A stretch of 64,000 bases of DNA, from the NCBI GenBank assembly GCA_963825175.1, contig CAWGSA010000001.1, positions 1,240,001-1,304,000 on the forward strand, given 5' to 3'. Positions 25,693 through 37,298 of the stretch are shown here, piece by piece. Source of the stretch: DATFTF01 sp963825175 (lineage in GTDB: Bacteria; Acidobacteriota; Thermoanaerobaculia; UBA5066; Gp7-AA6). The position numbers were made by a program, and so were the translations under genes. How positions within the stretch are numbered: position 1 is the stretch's first letter; each line of letters opens with the position of its first letter. The notes beneath the pieces were generated by a model. It ran no database searches and was not told where the DNA came from. It worked only from the letters and a program-made list of their open reading frames with translations.

Positions 25693-27144
25693 TCAAACCA
25701 CCGGCATCGCCCGCGTGCCGGACTGCGCCTCGACAAGACGCACGGCCTCGCCCAGAATCCGGATGCCCGCCTCCACTTGCCGCTTGTCGACCCTGGAGAC
25801 GGAGAGACGCAGATTGGGTCGGTCTTGCCCGCGCGGATCGAATTCGGCGCCGGGGGCGACGCCGACCCCGCGCGCCGCGGCGGCCTCGGCCACCCGACGG
25901 CCGGAGACACCAGGCGGAAGGTGGAGCCAGATGAGCGCATCGCCGACGTTTCCACCCCACCACGACAGCTCGGGCAGGTGCAACTTCAGCGCGCGCACGG
26001 CCGCGATACGCCGCGTCTCGACGTCGAGCGCCCTGCTCTGTCTCGCGCGGCGGTCGGCGCCGGCGCGCAGGAACTCCGCCACGGCAGCCTGAAACGGCAG
26101 GGGAGTCTGGAAGTCGGCCGTCTTCTTGACCCGAGCCAGCCGTTCGATGACCGCCGGAGACGCCGCGACCCAGCCGATTCGGAACCCGGGAACGAGGTCC
26201 TTGGAGAGGGTTCCCAGCCAGACCGTCCGCTCGCGATCTCGGGCCGCCAGGGGCGCGATCCCGGACTCCGGTTCCTCGAACCCGTCCTCGACCACCAGCG
26301 CCCCGCAAGCCGCGGCGGCGTCGAGGATCGTCTGCCGCAGGGCGTCCGTGGTCGTGACCCCGGTCGGATTCTGCCGCTCGGGCATGACGTAGACGAGCTT
26401 GACCCGCCGGCCGAGAAGAGCCGAGACGCCGGGCCCGTCGGGTCCGACCGGCAAGGCCACGATCTCGACGCCGGCGAACCGGGCCAGCGCCAGGGCGCCC
26501 GAGTACGTGGGGGACTCGAGCCCCACGGCATCGCCCGGATCGGTGAACGTGCGGAAGAGCAGGTCCAGGGCCTGCTGGGCGCCGCTGGTGACCAGGATCT
26601 CGTCGGGCGAGCGCTCGATTCCGTGCTCGGCCAGCCGGTGGGAGATCTCGCGGCGCAACTCCGACAGCCCCAGCGGCGGCGCGTACTGCCAGAGGTCGCG
26701 CCGCCGGGTCAAGGCGGCCGACAGGGTCCGCATGAAGTCCTCGAGAGGGAAGAACCGCTCGTCGGGCGTGAGCCGGGAAAAGTCGGCGACGACGGGGGAG
26801 GCGAGGGCGACGGAAACCTCCGGGGCCACCGCCTGCGCGCGGCGGGAAAGGAGCGCCGCGGGATCGAATCTGGCCGCAGCCGAGGCTCCACCCCGCACGA
26901 CCGTGCCGCTTCCAACGCGGCTCACGATGACGCCTCGCTGCGCCAGCTTTCGGTAAGCCGACTGCACGGTCCCTCGGTTGATGGCGAGGCTCGCCGCCAG
27001 ATCACGCGTCGTGGGAAGGCGTTGCCCGGCAGTTAACAGGCCGGTGGCGATCCGAGCCTCGATCGCGGCGGCAAGCTGATCGCCGAGGGGCTCCCGAGAA
27101 GCGCGATCGAGCGAAACACCAGGCTCAAGGCCCAATTGGCTCAT
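25693..27144 (-). CDS. pdxR: MocR/PdxR family transcription regulator
   Basis: 483 aa. Residues about 15-80 form a GntR-type winged helix with RLPTTRDLAASLAINRGTVQSAYRKL; residues about 115-475 form a fold-type I aminotransferase-like domain with the PLP lysine in LGTLSKDLVPGFRIGW. This is the MocR architecture. Position directly upstream of pdxS-pdxT on the same strand indicates PdxR, the PLP-responsive regulator of PLP synthesis. Its start overlaps one of three CAATTGGACC-type repeats, suggesting autoregulation. Confidence 0.93.
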   Translation of the reverse strand: MSQLGLEPGVSLDRASREPLGDQLAAAIEARIATGLLTAGQRLPTTRDLAASLAINRGTVQSAYRKLAQRGVIVSRVGSGTVVRGGASAAARFDPAALLSRRAQAVAPEVSVALASPVVADFSRLTPDERFFPLEDFMRTLSAALTRRRDLWQYAPPLGLSELRREISHRLAEHGIERSPDEILVTSGAQQALDLLFRTFTDPGDAVGLESPTYSGALALARFAGVEIVALPVGPDGPGVSALLGRRVKLVYVMPERQNPTGVTTTDALRQTILDAAAACGALVVEDGFEEPESGIAPLAARDRERTVWLGTLSKDLVPGFRIGWVAASPAVIERLARVKKTADFQTPLPFQAAVAEFLRAGADRRARQSRALDVETRRIAAVRALKLHLPELSWWGGNVGDALIWLHLPPGVSGRRVAEAAAARGVGVAPGAEFDPRGQDRPNLRLSVSRVDKRQVEAGIRILGEAVRLVEAQSGTRAMPVV

Positions 27145-27184
27145 TTAAGGTCCAATTGTAACGGTCCAATTGTGCTAAAGGCAA
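27129..27184 (-). promoter_or_regulatory. Candidate PdxR operator and leaderless promoter
   Basis: Three direct repeats read CAATTGGACC, CAATTGGACC and CAATTGGGCC on the minus strand, at 27163-27172, 27149-27158 and 27129-27138. A candidate promoter has -35 TTGCCT (27179-27184), an 18-base spacer and -10 TACAAT (27155-27160). The -10 lies in the middle repeat, and only 10 bases separate it from the pdxR ATG, so transcription may start at the ATG itself. Regulation by PdxR binding to direct repeats is known for MocR regulators; the specific site here is inference. Confidence 0.6.
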
Positions 27185-27192
27185 CCCCATTT

Positions 27193-27219
27193 CGAGCTCA
27201 AGTGGTCGTCAAGAGCTCG
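27193..27219. other. Inverted repeat in AT-rich spacer
   Basis: CGAGCTC (27193-27199) and GAGCTCG (27213-27219) form a 7-bp inverted repeat in the spacer between the DUF507 gene end and pdxR. The adjacent 27220-27275 is the most AT-rich stretch in the window. It could terminate the DUF507 transcript or bind a regulator. Confidence 0.4.
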
Positions 27220-27279
27220 ACGTATATTCTTTAGATTATTTGCTTATTTTGTTATATTTAGAAAAATTCTACAGTAGAT

Positions 27280-27546
27280 TCATGCGCCGTGCTTGCGCAG
27301 CTCATCCTCAAGACTCCGCGAGAACAAGTAATCCGCATCCTTTGGACTGATCGCCTTGCGCTTGGCGATGGATCCCTGAACCTTCTCCTCGAGTTGTTCG
27401 AGCTCCTTGTAGCTGTCGGTCAAGACACGCACGATCGCCCGACGAACGGTCTCGTCGTCGGACTTCTGGACCAGGTTCATGTTCTCCTTGATGCGCCGGA
27501 AAATCACGCGAGAGAGGTACAGGACCCGGTCCGCCGAGACTTTCAT
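27280..27546 (-). CDS. DUF507 family protein
   Basis: 88 aa protein with the DUF507 pattern: a start VSADRVLYLSRVIFRRIKEN, then DDETVRRAIVRVLTDSYKELEQLEEKV, and a C-terminal DYLFSRSLEDELRKHG. Family members are small helical proteins of unknown role found in several deep-branching and delta-type phyla. The ATG overlaps the stop of the transaldolase-like gene (ATGA), so the two are coupled. No membrane segment or metal motif. Confidence 0.85.
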   Translation of the reverse strand: MKVSADRVLYLSRVIFRRIKENMNLVQKSDDETVRRAIVRVLTDSYKELEQLEEKVQGSIAKRKAISPKDADYLFSRSLEDELRKHGA

Positions 27547-28166
27547 TTTTCCCGCGCCGCGAGGAGCTCCTCGGTCAGGGGGTGCCGGTAGAGCTGCTCG
27601 AAGACCGCGGTCGGGATGGTGGCGACGTCGGCCCCCATCAGCGCCGCGTCGAGGACATGCACGGGGTTGCGCACCTCGGAAACAAGGATCTGCGTCTGGA
27701 AGCCATAGTTGTCGTAGATCCGGATGATCTGCTCCACCAAGTCCATGCCGATCGCCCCCATCTCGTCCAGCGGTCCCACCGCGGGAGCCAGATAGGCCAC
27801 GTTGGCCTTGGCGGCGATCAAGGCTTGTGCCGCCGAATGGCAGCCGGCGGCGCAGACGGCAACCTGGTCCTCGGCCAGGAGCCGGGCGACCCGCATTCCG
27901 TTGGGAGAAATCGGGAGCTGGACGACGATGTCCTTTCCGAGCTTCGCCAGCTCGCGGGCGTCCTTGTACATCCCCTTGGCGTCCCCCGAGGCCGGCTCCA
28001 CGCAAACGGGTCCATCGCAGACCGAGGCCAGATCGCGCACCGCCCGCCGGTAATCGACCTGGGCGGCCTCGGTCGCGGCCGCGGTCAGCCACACGCCGTC
28101 GAGCAGACCCCACTCGCGAACTCTTCGGGCTTCTTCGACGCTGGAGCTGTCCAAGAAAAACCGCAT
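27543..28166 (-). CDS. Transaldolase/FSA-family protein lacking the Schiff-base lysine
   Basis: 207 aa, the length of fructose-6-phosphate aldolase/TalC-type proteins, with the same TIM-barrel pattern: FLDSSSVEEARRV start, a GMYKDARELAKLGKDIVV strand, and a C-terminal ALMGADVATIP strand. The catalytic Lys (VVKVP in E. coli FSA) is Gln83 here in IVVQLPISPNG, and the usual TTNPS near residue 28 is LTAAAT. The conserved HSAAQALIAAKANVAYLAP region is otherwise well kept. It is probably not a standard aldolase; a different activity or a regulatory role is possible. Coupled to DUF507. Confidence 0.8.
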   Translation of the reverse strand: MRFFLDSSSVEEARRVREWGLLDGVWLTAAATEAAQVDYRRAVRDLASVCDGPVCVEPASGDAKGMYKDARELAKLGKDIVVQLPISPNGMRVARLLAEDQVAVCAAGCHSAAQALIAAKANVAYLAPAVGPLDEMGAIGMDLVEQIIRIYDNYGFQTQILVSEVRNPVHVLDAALMGADVATIPTAVFEQLYRHPLTEELLAAREK

Positions 28167-28260
28167 GGGCGGGGGATTCTATCGCGGAGCGGCGGACGCC
28201 TTCTTCCCTTCGTTGGGAAGCCTTTCTCCCGGAGGGAGAGGGCGAAAGTGGGGAGGGGAG

Positions 28261-30912
<2,652 letters not shown>

Positions 30913-30925
30913 GCGAGCTTCAGAC

Positions 30926-31024
30926 CCTCAGCAGAGTTCGGAGTTCCGAGTTCGTAGTCCTGGGTACCAGGCGCCGTCCGAACCTTGAACTTCGAACTTC
31001 GCACTTCGCACTTCGACACTTCGG
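30926..31024. repeat. Inverted heptamer arrays, GAAGTTC type
   Basis: Spacer between gyrB and gyrA. Arms at about 30934-30957 (GGAGTTCCGAGTTCG) and 30981-31022 (GAACTTCGAACTTCGCACTTC) are inverted, separated by a GC-rich centre with CCTGGGTACCAGG. In gyrB sense the arm next to the stop reads GAAGTGCGAAGTTC. Confidence 0.8.
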
Positions 31025-31028
31025 CCAC

Positions 31029-33452
31029 TCAGATATCCAGATTCCTCACGTTCAGCGCGTTCTTCTCGATGAACTCCCGGCGCGGCTCGACGGCGTCTCC
31101 CATGAGGATCGAGAAGACTTCGTTGGCTTCGACCGCGTCCTCGATGGCCACCTGGAGGAGCCGCCGTGTCTCCGGGTTCATCGTCGTGTCCCAGAGCTGC
31201 TCCGGGTTCATTTCGCCCAGGCCCTTGTACCGGTTGATCAGAAGGCCCTTCTTGGCCGCCTCGTAGATCGCGTCGACGACGGCGGGCAGCGTCTGGTGCC
31301 GCTCGCTCTCGCCGTTTCGAGCGACGACGTACGGCCCGTCCAGGAATCCGGCGATGGCTTTGGCCGTTTCGCGAATCCGCTTGATCTCGTAGCTGCCGAT
31401 GAAGTCCGCGTCGATGCGCGCGGCCCGCGGCACGCCGTTGACGCGGCGCACCATCTCGAGCGCCCACCCGGAGTGCTCCTCGTCGGCGACGACCTCGAGC
31501 TTTTCGGTGTCGAAGGCGCGGCAGGCCTTGGCCAGATCCTCGACCTTTTTTTTCTCGTCGAAATCGCGCGCCGCGGTCATGCCGCGGTCGAGCAGCGCGC
31601 GCACGAGCCCCTCCGGGACGCCCCGGGTCGCCAGCTTGGCGATGTGGCCGCGGTACTCCTCCATTTTCTCGAGCAAGGCCACCAGCTTGGCACCGGAGGC
31701 CGTCGCGCCCGACATCTCCGAGGTCAGCGTGCGGTCGTCCCCGATGCGGGCGAGCAGAAATTTCGACATCTCCTTCTCATCCTTCAGGTACGTCTCCTTC
31801 TTGCCTTCCATGACCTTGAAGAGCGGCGGCTGCGCGATGTACAGAAACCCCTTTTCGATGACCGCCACCATGTGGCGGTAGAAGAAGGTCAGAAGCAGCG
31901 TGCGGATGTGCGAGCCGTCGACGTCCGCGTCCGTCATCACGATAACCTTGTGGTAGCGCACCTTGCCGGCGTCGAAGTCCTGGGCGATCCCCGTGCCGAG
32001 CGCGGTGATGAGCGTGCGGATCTCGGCGGAGGCGAGCATCTTGTCCAGGCGCGCCTTCTCGACGTTTAGGATCTTGCCGCGCAGGGGAAGGATTGCCTGG
32101 AAGCGCCGGTCGCGCCCCTGCTTGGCGCTGCCGCCGGCCGAGTCGCCCTCCACGATGAAGATCTCGGAGAAGGCCGGGTCTTTTTCCTGGCAATCGGCGA
32201 GCTTGCCCGGAAGGGCCCCGGAGTCGAGGGCGCCCTTTCTCCGCACCAGCTCGCGGGCCTTGCGCGCGGCTTCCCGGGCTCGGGCCGATTCGACGATCTT
32301 TTCGACGATCTTGCGGCCGACCCGCGGGTTCTCCTCGAGGTAGGACCCGAGCTTCTCGTAGACCACCTGCTGCACCCAGGTCTTGACCTCGGAGGAAACC
32401 AGCTTGTCCTTGGTCTGCGAGGAGAACTTGGGGTCTCGCACCTTGACGGAGACCACCGCGGTCAGGCCTTCGCGGCAATCGTCGCCCGACAGGCTCGTCT
32501 CCTTCAGGGCTTTGGTCAAGGCGTTGGCGTCGGCGTACTTCTGGATGGCGCGCGTCAGCGCGGTCTTGAAGCCTTCCAGGTGCGTGCCGCCGTCGCGGTT
32601 GTTGATGGTGTTGGTGAAGGTGAAGATCGTCTCGGCGTAGCCGTCGTTCCACTGGAGCGCGACCTCCACGCGTTCCTTCTCGGCGTCGCGCTTGGGGTCG
32701 CCGGTGCCGTTCTTGACGTCCTGGAAAAAGATGACCTTGTCGTGGACCGGCTCCTTGGTCTTGTTCAGGTGCTCGACGAACGAGCGGATCCCCCCCTCGT
32801 AGGCGAAATCGTGCTTCTTCTCCGTCCGCTCGTCGCGGATGGAGATGGCCACGCCGGGGTTCAGGAACGACAGCTCGCGCAGCCGCTGCGACAGGCTGTC
32901 GAAGTGGAATTCCAAGACCGAGAAGATCTCCGGGTCGGGCCAGAAGGTGACCTTGGTTCCCGTCTTCTTGGCCGTGCCCACGGCCTTGATGGGCGCCGCG
33001 GGTCGTCCCTGCTCGTAGGTCTGCTGCCAGACCTTGCCTTCCCGCCGCACCTCGACGTCGAGCCGCTTGGACAGCGCGTTGACGACGGAGACGCCCACGC
33101 CGTGGAGGCCGCCGGAGACCTTGTAGGAGTTGTCGTCGAACTTTCCGCCGGAGTGAAGGTCGGTCATGATGATCTCGAGCGTCTCCCGCTTGTGCTCCTT
33201 GTGGAGCCCGACCGGGATGCCCCGCCCGTTGTCCTCGACCGTGACGGAGTTGTCCGCGTGGATCGTGACGGTGACGCGATCGCAGTAGCCGACCTGGGCT
33301 TCGTCGATCGAGTTGTCGACGAGCTCGAAGACCATGTGGTGGAGGCCGGAGATGTCGTCGGTGTCGCCGATGTACATCCCGGGCCGTTTGCGCACGGCCT
33401 CCAGCCCTTTCAAGAGCTTGATCGAATCGGTGGTGTAGGCCGTGCTGCTCAT
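31029..33452 (-). CDS. gyrB: DNA gyrase subunit B
   Basis: 807 aa. The GHKL ATPase has VDNSIDEA and DNGRGIPVG near residues 45-80 and GGLHGVGVSVVNALS near 115. The TOPRIM is recognised from FIVEGDSAGGSAKQGRDR and the DADVDGSHI acid pair. About 160 extra residues follow in the TOPRIM (the stretch with MSKFLLARIGDD to RRVNGVPRAA), as in E. coli GyrB, making it longer than Gram-positive GyrB. The C-terminus KGLGEMNPEQLWDTTMNP is canonical. ATG 33452 is two bases after the recF stop; the larger open frame is a shadow of recF. Confidence 0.97.
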   Translation of the reverse strand: MSSTAYTTDSIKLLKGLEAVRKRPGMYIGDTDDISGLHHMVFELVDNSIDEAQVGYCDRVTVTIHADNSVTVEDNGRGIPVGLHKEHKRETLEIIMTDLHSGGKFDDNSYKVSGGLHGVGVSVVNALSKRLDVEVRREGKVWQQTYEQGRPAAPIKAVGTAKKTGTKVTFWPDPEIFSVLEFHFDSLSQRLRELSFLNPGVAISIRDERTEKKHDFAYEGGIRSFVEHLNKTKEPVHDKVIFFQDVKNGTGDPKRDAEKERVEVALQWNDGYAETIFTFTNTINNRDGGTHLEGFKTALTRAIQKYADANALTKALKETSLSGDDCREGLTAVVSVKVRDPKFSSQTKDKLVSSEVKTWVQQVVYEKLGSYLEENPRVGRKIVEKIVESARAREAARKARELVRRKGALDSGALPGKLADCQEKDPAFSEIFIVEGDSAGGSAKQGRDRRFQAILPLRGKILNVEKARLDKMLASAEIRTLITALGTGIAQDFDAGKVRYHKVIVMTDADVDGSHIRTLLLTFFYRHMVAVIEKGFLYIAQPPLFKVMEGKKETYLKDEKEMSKFLLARIGDDRTLTSEMSGATASGAKLVALLEKMEEYRGHIAKLATRGVPEGLVRALLDRGMTAARDFDEKKKVEDLAKACRAFDTEKLEVVADEEHSGWALEMVRRVNGVPRAARIDADFIGSYEIKRIRETAKAIAGFLDGPYVVARNGESERHQTLPAVVDAIYEAAKKGLLINRYKGLGEMNPEQLWDTTMNPETRRLLQVAIEDAVEANEVFSILMGDAVEPRREFIEKNALNVRNLDI

Positions 33453-33454
33453 GG

Positions 33455-34549
33455 CTACAGGTTGACCGCCCTCAAACGGCCGAAGGCGCGCCCCTCTCGA
33501 ATTTCCAGAACTTGATCGACCCGCCGGCTGTAACGGCCCGGCTCGGACGCGGTGGTCAGGAGGACCGTTTCCGCGTCGGGCAGCGCCGCCAGGAGCGCCT
33601 CGACCCAGCCGCCGGCGAGTCCGGCGTCGAACTCGTCGATCGCCAGAAGCGGCTTTTCTCCCGTCGCCTCCGCCACCGCCCGCCATTCGGCGAGCTTGAC
33701 GAGCCCGGCGGTCCTGTGAATCTCGCCGGCCGAGGCCTGACCGGCCAGTTCGCGGCCGCGCCGCATCCAGACCAGGTCGTCTCGGTGCGGGCCGCACAGA
33801 GTATGGCCGCGGCGGCGCTCGGCGCGGGCCAGACGGGTAAAGGCGTCCCGCAGCTCTTCGGGCGACTCCTCGGCCATCTGATACCGGGCCTGGATCTCTC
33901 CGTACTCCGGACCGGCCTGCGCAGCGAGCTTTCCGAAAACTTCCTCCCACTCCGACAGCGCCTCTCGGCGGTAGCGCCGGACGGCGCAGCCCGTCGCGAC
34001 GAGCTCCTCGGTCCAGGCCCCCAGATCGTCGCCCGGCTGCGACGCGCCTTGTCCGTGCGCCAGAAGCGCGTTGCGAGAGGCGAGCGCCCGCTCGTACCGG
34101 GCCAGGTCCTCTCCGGCCGCAGGTCGGCAGAAGAGGGCAAGGCGATCCAGAAACCGGCGTCGAACGGCGGGGGGGCCGAGGATCAAGTCCCGATGCTCGG
34201 GCGCGAAGAACACGGCGGGGGCCAGGGCCGACGCTTCGCGGAAGCTCACCGCCTTGCCGGCGCGCATGAAGCGCCGCCGGGACGCTCGCGACCAGTCGAT
34301 CGTGAGCGTCTCCTCGCGCGGCCCGGTCGAGAAGGATGCGGTGACGGCGAAGCCCTCCCCGTCCGCCGCCATCTGGGCGGGACTGGCCCGGCGAAACGAC
34401 CGCTGGCCGCACACCGACGCCACGGCCTCGAGCAGGTTGGTCTTCCCCTGGGCATTCTCTCCCGCGATGAGGGTGACGCCCGGGGCGAAGAAAACGGGAT
34501 CCGGAGACAGGTTACGGAAGCCGCGGGCGCGAAGTTCGGTAAGGCGCAA
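33455..34549 (-). CDS. recF: DNA replication and repair protein RecF
   Basis: 364 aa SMC/ABC-type ATPase that helps load RecA at gaps. Walker A GENAQGKTN is at about residues 30-38, the ABC signature-like region is in the RTAGLVKLAEW segment, and Walker B is LLAIDEFDAGL. I chose the TTG at 34549: AGGAG lies four bases before it and just after the dnaN stop, and the family start ELRARGFRNL follows. Without a TTG start the frame has no suitable ATG. The order dnaA-dnaN-recF-gyrB-gyrA is the ancestral origin cluster. Confidence 0.94.
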   Translation of the reverse strand: MRLTELRARGFRNLSPDPVFFAPGVTLIAGENAQGKTNLLEAVASVCGQRSFRRASPAQMAADGEGFAVTASFSTGPREETLTIDWSRASRRRFMRAGKAVSFREASALAPAVFFAPEHRDLILGPPAVRRRFLDRLALFCRPAAGEDLARYERALASRNALLAHGQGASQPGDDLGAWTEELVATGCAVRRYRREALSEWEEVFGKLAAQAGPEYGEIQARYQMAEESPEELRDAFTRLARAERRRGHTLCGPHRDDLVWMRRGRELAGQASAGEIHRTAGLVKLAEWRAVAEATGEKPLLAIDEFDAGLAGGWVEALLAALPDAETVLLTTASEPGRYSRRVDQVLEIREGRAFGRLRAVNL

Positions 34550-34560
34550 GGATCTCCTGA

Positions 34561-35670
34561 TCAGAGCCGCATCGGCATCACGACGTAGACGTACCGGGAT
34601 GCCCCTTCCAGGCCCCCTTCGGGCCGACAGAGACACTGCGTGTTTTCGTCCTTCAGCTCGAGGCGGACCTTCTCTGTCTCGGCCTCCTCCAGGAAATCGA
34701 GGAGGTACTGCGAGTTCAGGCCGATCGACAGAGGCTCCGCGCCGTACTCGACGTCGATCGTTTCGCTGCCCTCGCCCAGCTCCTGGCTGGCCGACGCGAT
34801 CGTCAGCAGGTTTTTTTCCAGCGTGAGCTTGACGCCGCGCGAGCGCTCCGAGGAAAAGAGGGCCACGCGCCGCACCGCCGCCTGACAGGCTGTGCGGGAC
34901 ACGATCGCGACCTTGTCGTTGCCCTTGGACAGGATCTTCGGATAGTCGGGAAAGTTGACGTCGAGAAGCCGGGCGATCAGCTGCCGGTTGCCGGTTGAGA
35001 ACAGGAGGTGATTCTCGGAGTGACGGAGGGTGAGCATCGCGCCCTCCTCTCCGTCCATTTTGAGTATCTCCGCCAGAGCCTTCTTGGGAACCAGAACGGT
35101 TGGAAATCCGCCCTTGCCTTCGTGGACGAAGTCGATGAGCGCCAGGCGGTGTCCATCGGTGGCCACCAGCTCGTACTCCTTCCCGTTTTCCTTGAGCAGG
35201 GCGCCCATGAGCTGAAACCGCGTCTCCTCCGCCGAGACGGCGTAGAGCACCTTGCGCGTCACGCGCTTCCACAGGGCCAGGGGAAACGAGACTTCGCCCT
35301 TGCCCTCGACCTTGGGAACGGTGGGAAAGTCCTCGGCCGGCTGGGCCACGAGCCGGAAGTTGGAGCGCTCGCAGGTGACCCCGAGATAATGGTTGTCCAT
35401 CAGTTTCAGGGCCACGTCCGAGTCGGGAAGGTTGCGGATCAGGTCGAAGAGCTTGCGCGCCGGGACGGTGACGCTGCCCGGCCGTTTCACGCGCGCCTGC
35501 GCCTGCGTCAAGAGGGTCAGATCGAGGTCCGTCGAGGTGAAGTCCAGATGGCCATCTCCCGCTCGCAGAAGGATGTTGGACAGGATGGGAATGGTGTTTT
35601 TGCGCTCCACGACCCCCTGCAGGAGCGTGAGCTCGTTCAAGAAATCCCCCCTGCGGAGCGTTAATTCCAT
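34561..35670 (-). CDS. dnaN: DNA polymerase III beta subunit (sliding clamp)
   Basis: 369 aa, the standard length of the three-domain clamp. Recognisable elements are MELTLRRGDFLNEL at the start, LSNILLRAG, VEYGAEPLSIGLNSQYLLDFL near residue 310, and the C-terminal YVVMPMRL, which closes the hydrophobic pocket that binds clamp partners. A GGAGGT site lies 11 bases before the ATG. It follows dnaA by 228 bases, in which an origin-type sequence may lie. Confidence 0.97.
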   Translation of the reverse strand: MELTLRRGDFLNELTLLQGVVERKNTIPILSNILLRAGDGHLDFTSTDLDLTLLTQAQARVKRPGSVTVPARKLFDLIRNLPDSDVALKLMDNHYLGVTCERSNFRLVAQPAEDFPTVPKVEGKGEVSFPLALWKRVTRKVLYAVSAEETRFQLMGALLKENGKEYELVATDGHRLALIDFVHEGKGGFPTVLVPKKALAEILKMDGEEGAMLTLRHSENHLLFSTGNRQLIARLLDVNFPDYPKILSKGNDKVAIVSRTACQAAVRRVALFSSERSRGVKLTLEKNLLTIASASQELGEGSETIDVEYGAEPLSIGLNSQYLLDFLEEAETEKVRLELKDENTQCLCRPEGGLEGASRYVYVVMPMRL

Positions 35671-35731
35671 GGGATCAAAACACCTCCGGAAAGAGAAAAA
35701 AGTCTATCACATTTAGCTGCATTCGTAGGTC

Positions 35732-35740
35732 TGTGGAGAA
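35732..35740. promoter_or_regulatory. DnaA-box-like site in dnaA-dnaN spacer
   Basis: TGTGGAGAA (inverse TTCTCCACA) differs from the consensus TTATCCACA at one base. It lies in the 228-base dnaA-dnaN spacer (35671-35898), which otherwise holds only an AT-richer stretch near 35685-35720 likely to contain the dnaN promoter. Confidence 0.4.
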
Positions 35741-35898
35741 GTCGCGAAGAGCGAGAAAAGGCTTGCAAAATCGAGCGAAAACGAATGCTCCCTCCGGCGG
35801 ACCGAGAAGTGCGAGATGGAGATTCGCAGGTCGATTGTCTCTGGGAGTCACGCTGCGGAAAAGGAGGCGTGAGGAAAAAGCGAAGGCCGCGAAACAAA

Positions 35899-37215
35899 CT
35901 AGCGGTACGGCTGCAGGAAAGAGTCGATGACCTTGCGGAAATTCGGGTCATCGTCGACCAGACGCTCGATCTTCTCGACCGAGTGCATGACCGTCGAATG
36001 GTGCTTATCGTTGAACAGGCGACCGATTTCCGGGTACGACATCCCTGTCAGGCGGCGGCAAAGATACATGGCGACCTGGCGCGGAAAGGCGATGGGCTTG
36101 GCGTTGGATCGTGCCTTCATGTCCGAGACACGCAGGCCGTAGTGCGCGGCCACCGTCTTCAAGATCTCCGAAGGCACCGCCCGACTCTCTTCGGTGCCGA
36201 CGATATCTTTCAAGGTCTCTTTGGCCAACTCGACGGACACGGGTCTTCCGGTCAGAGACGCGAAAGCGAGAACGCGGTTCAAGCGCCCCTCGAGCTCCCG
36301 GATGTTGGACTTGACGGTTCCGGCGATGAAGAGAGCGACGTCGTTGGGGATCTCCATCTTCTCGGCCGAGGCCTTCTTGCGGATGATGGCCACCTTCATC
36401 TCCAGGTCCGGAGGCTGGATGTCGGCGATCAGACCCCACTCGAAGCGGGAGCGCAGCCTCTCCTCCAGCGTGGGGATCTCCTTGGGCAGCGCGTCGGAGG
36501 TGACCACGATCTGCTTTTGCGCGTCGTGGAGGGCGTTGAAAGTGTGAAAGAACTCTTCCTGCGTGGAGTCCTTCCCGGCGATGAACTGCACGTCGTCCAT
36601 GAGCAGGACGTCCAACTCTCGATAGCGGCGCTTGAACTCGTGCATGCGCTCGAAGCGCAGGGCATTGATGAGCTCGTTTAAGAAACGCTCCGCAGAGAGA
36701 TAGAGAACCCGCATTCCCGGCGCCCGGAGCAGAACCTCGTGGGCGATCGCGTGGACCAGGTGAGTCTTGCCCAGGCCGACGCCGCCGTACAGGAATAGGG
36801 GATTGTAGGAGCGCGACGGTGTCTCGGCCACGGCGCGCGCCGCGGCGTGAGCGAATTGATTGGAAGAGCCGACGACGAACGTTTCGAACGTGAATCGCGG
36901 GTTCAGAACGAATCCGGAAGAGGCGGGGGCGGCGGGAGGCGGGGCCGCGTCCCGAGACGGCTCGGCGGAATCCAGCGTGAAACAGATCTTCAAGTCGGGC
37001 ATCCCGGCGTCGGCCGCCTCATTGGAAAGAAGGGCCGAATGACGCCTCTCGATCCAGTCGGCAAAGACGCGATTCGGAACCGAAACGGTCAGAACGGGCG
37101 CGATTCCCTCTTTCTCGAGCGAGACCTGACGGGTCGGCGCAAACCAGGTCTTCAGCTCGCGCGCATCCACCTTGCCTTCGAGATTCTTGACGATCGAGGT
37201 CCAGAGGTCGGCCAT
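35899..37215 (-). CDS. dnaA: Chromosomal replication initiator DnaA
   Basis: 438 aa. Domain I is at 1-85, a short Pro/Ala/Ser linker follows, and the AAA+ domain (about 105-325) has Walker A GGVGLGKTHLVHA and Walker B VLLMDDVQFIAGKD. The C-terminal DNA-binding domain contains RSNAKPIAFPRQVAMYLCRRLTGMSYPEIGRLFNDKHHSTV, including the DnaA signature helix. A ribosome site AGGTG precedes the ATG. Three TTTTCCACA-type boxes lie just upstream, so autoregulation is likely. Confidence 0.98.
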   Translation of the reverse strand: MADLWTSIVKNLEGKVDARELKTWFAPTRQVSLEKEGIAPVLTVSVPNRVFADWIERRHSALLSNEAADAGMPDLKICFTLDSAEPSRDAAPPPAAPASSGFVLNPRFTFETFVVGSSNQFAHAAARAVAETPSRSYNPLFLYGGVGLGKTHLVHAIAHEVLLRAPGMRVLYLSAERFLNELINALRFERMHEFKRRYRELDVLLMDDVQFIAGKDSTQEEFFHTFNALHDAQKQIVVTSDALPKEIPTLEERLRSRFEWGLIADIQPPDLEMKVAIIRKKASAEKMEIPNDVALFIAGTVKSNIRELEGRLNRVLAFASLTGRPVSVELAKETLKDIVGTEESRAVPSEILKTVAAHYGLRVSDMKARSNAKPIAFPRQVAMYLCRRLTGMSYPEIGRLFNDKHHSTVMHSVEKIERLVDDDPNFRKVIDSFLQPYR

Positions 37216-37227
37216 TGAAACACCTAC

Positions 37228-37287
37228 TTTTCCACAGTCTTTTCCACATCTGTGGAAAGCTTCCTCCGCGACGGGGGCGGGAGTATA
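37228..37287. promoter_or_regulatory. oriC: Candidate oriC/dnaA control region with DnaA boxes
   Basis: Between divergent dnaA and rpmH there are two TTTTCCACA (37228-37236, 37240-37248) and one inverted CTTTCCACA (TGTGGAAAG at 37251-37259). A possible dnaA -10 TATACT on the minus strand is at 37282-37287, upstream of the boxes. The unit TTTTCCACA deviates from the E. coli box but is repeated, which suggests a lineage-specific consensus. The unwinding element is not obvious; the only AT-rich part is GTATATAC at 37283-37290. Confidence 0.6.
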
Positions 37288-37298
37288 TACCTGGGCGA

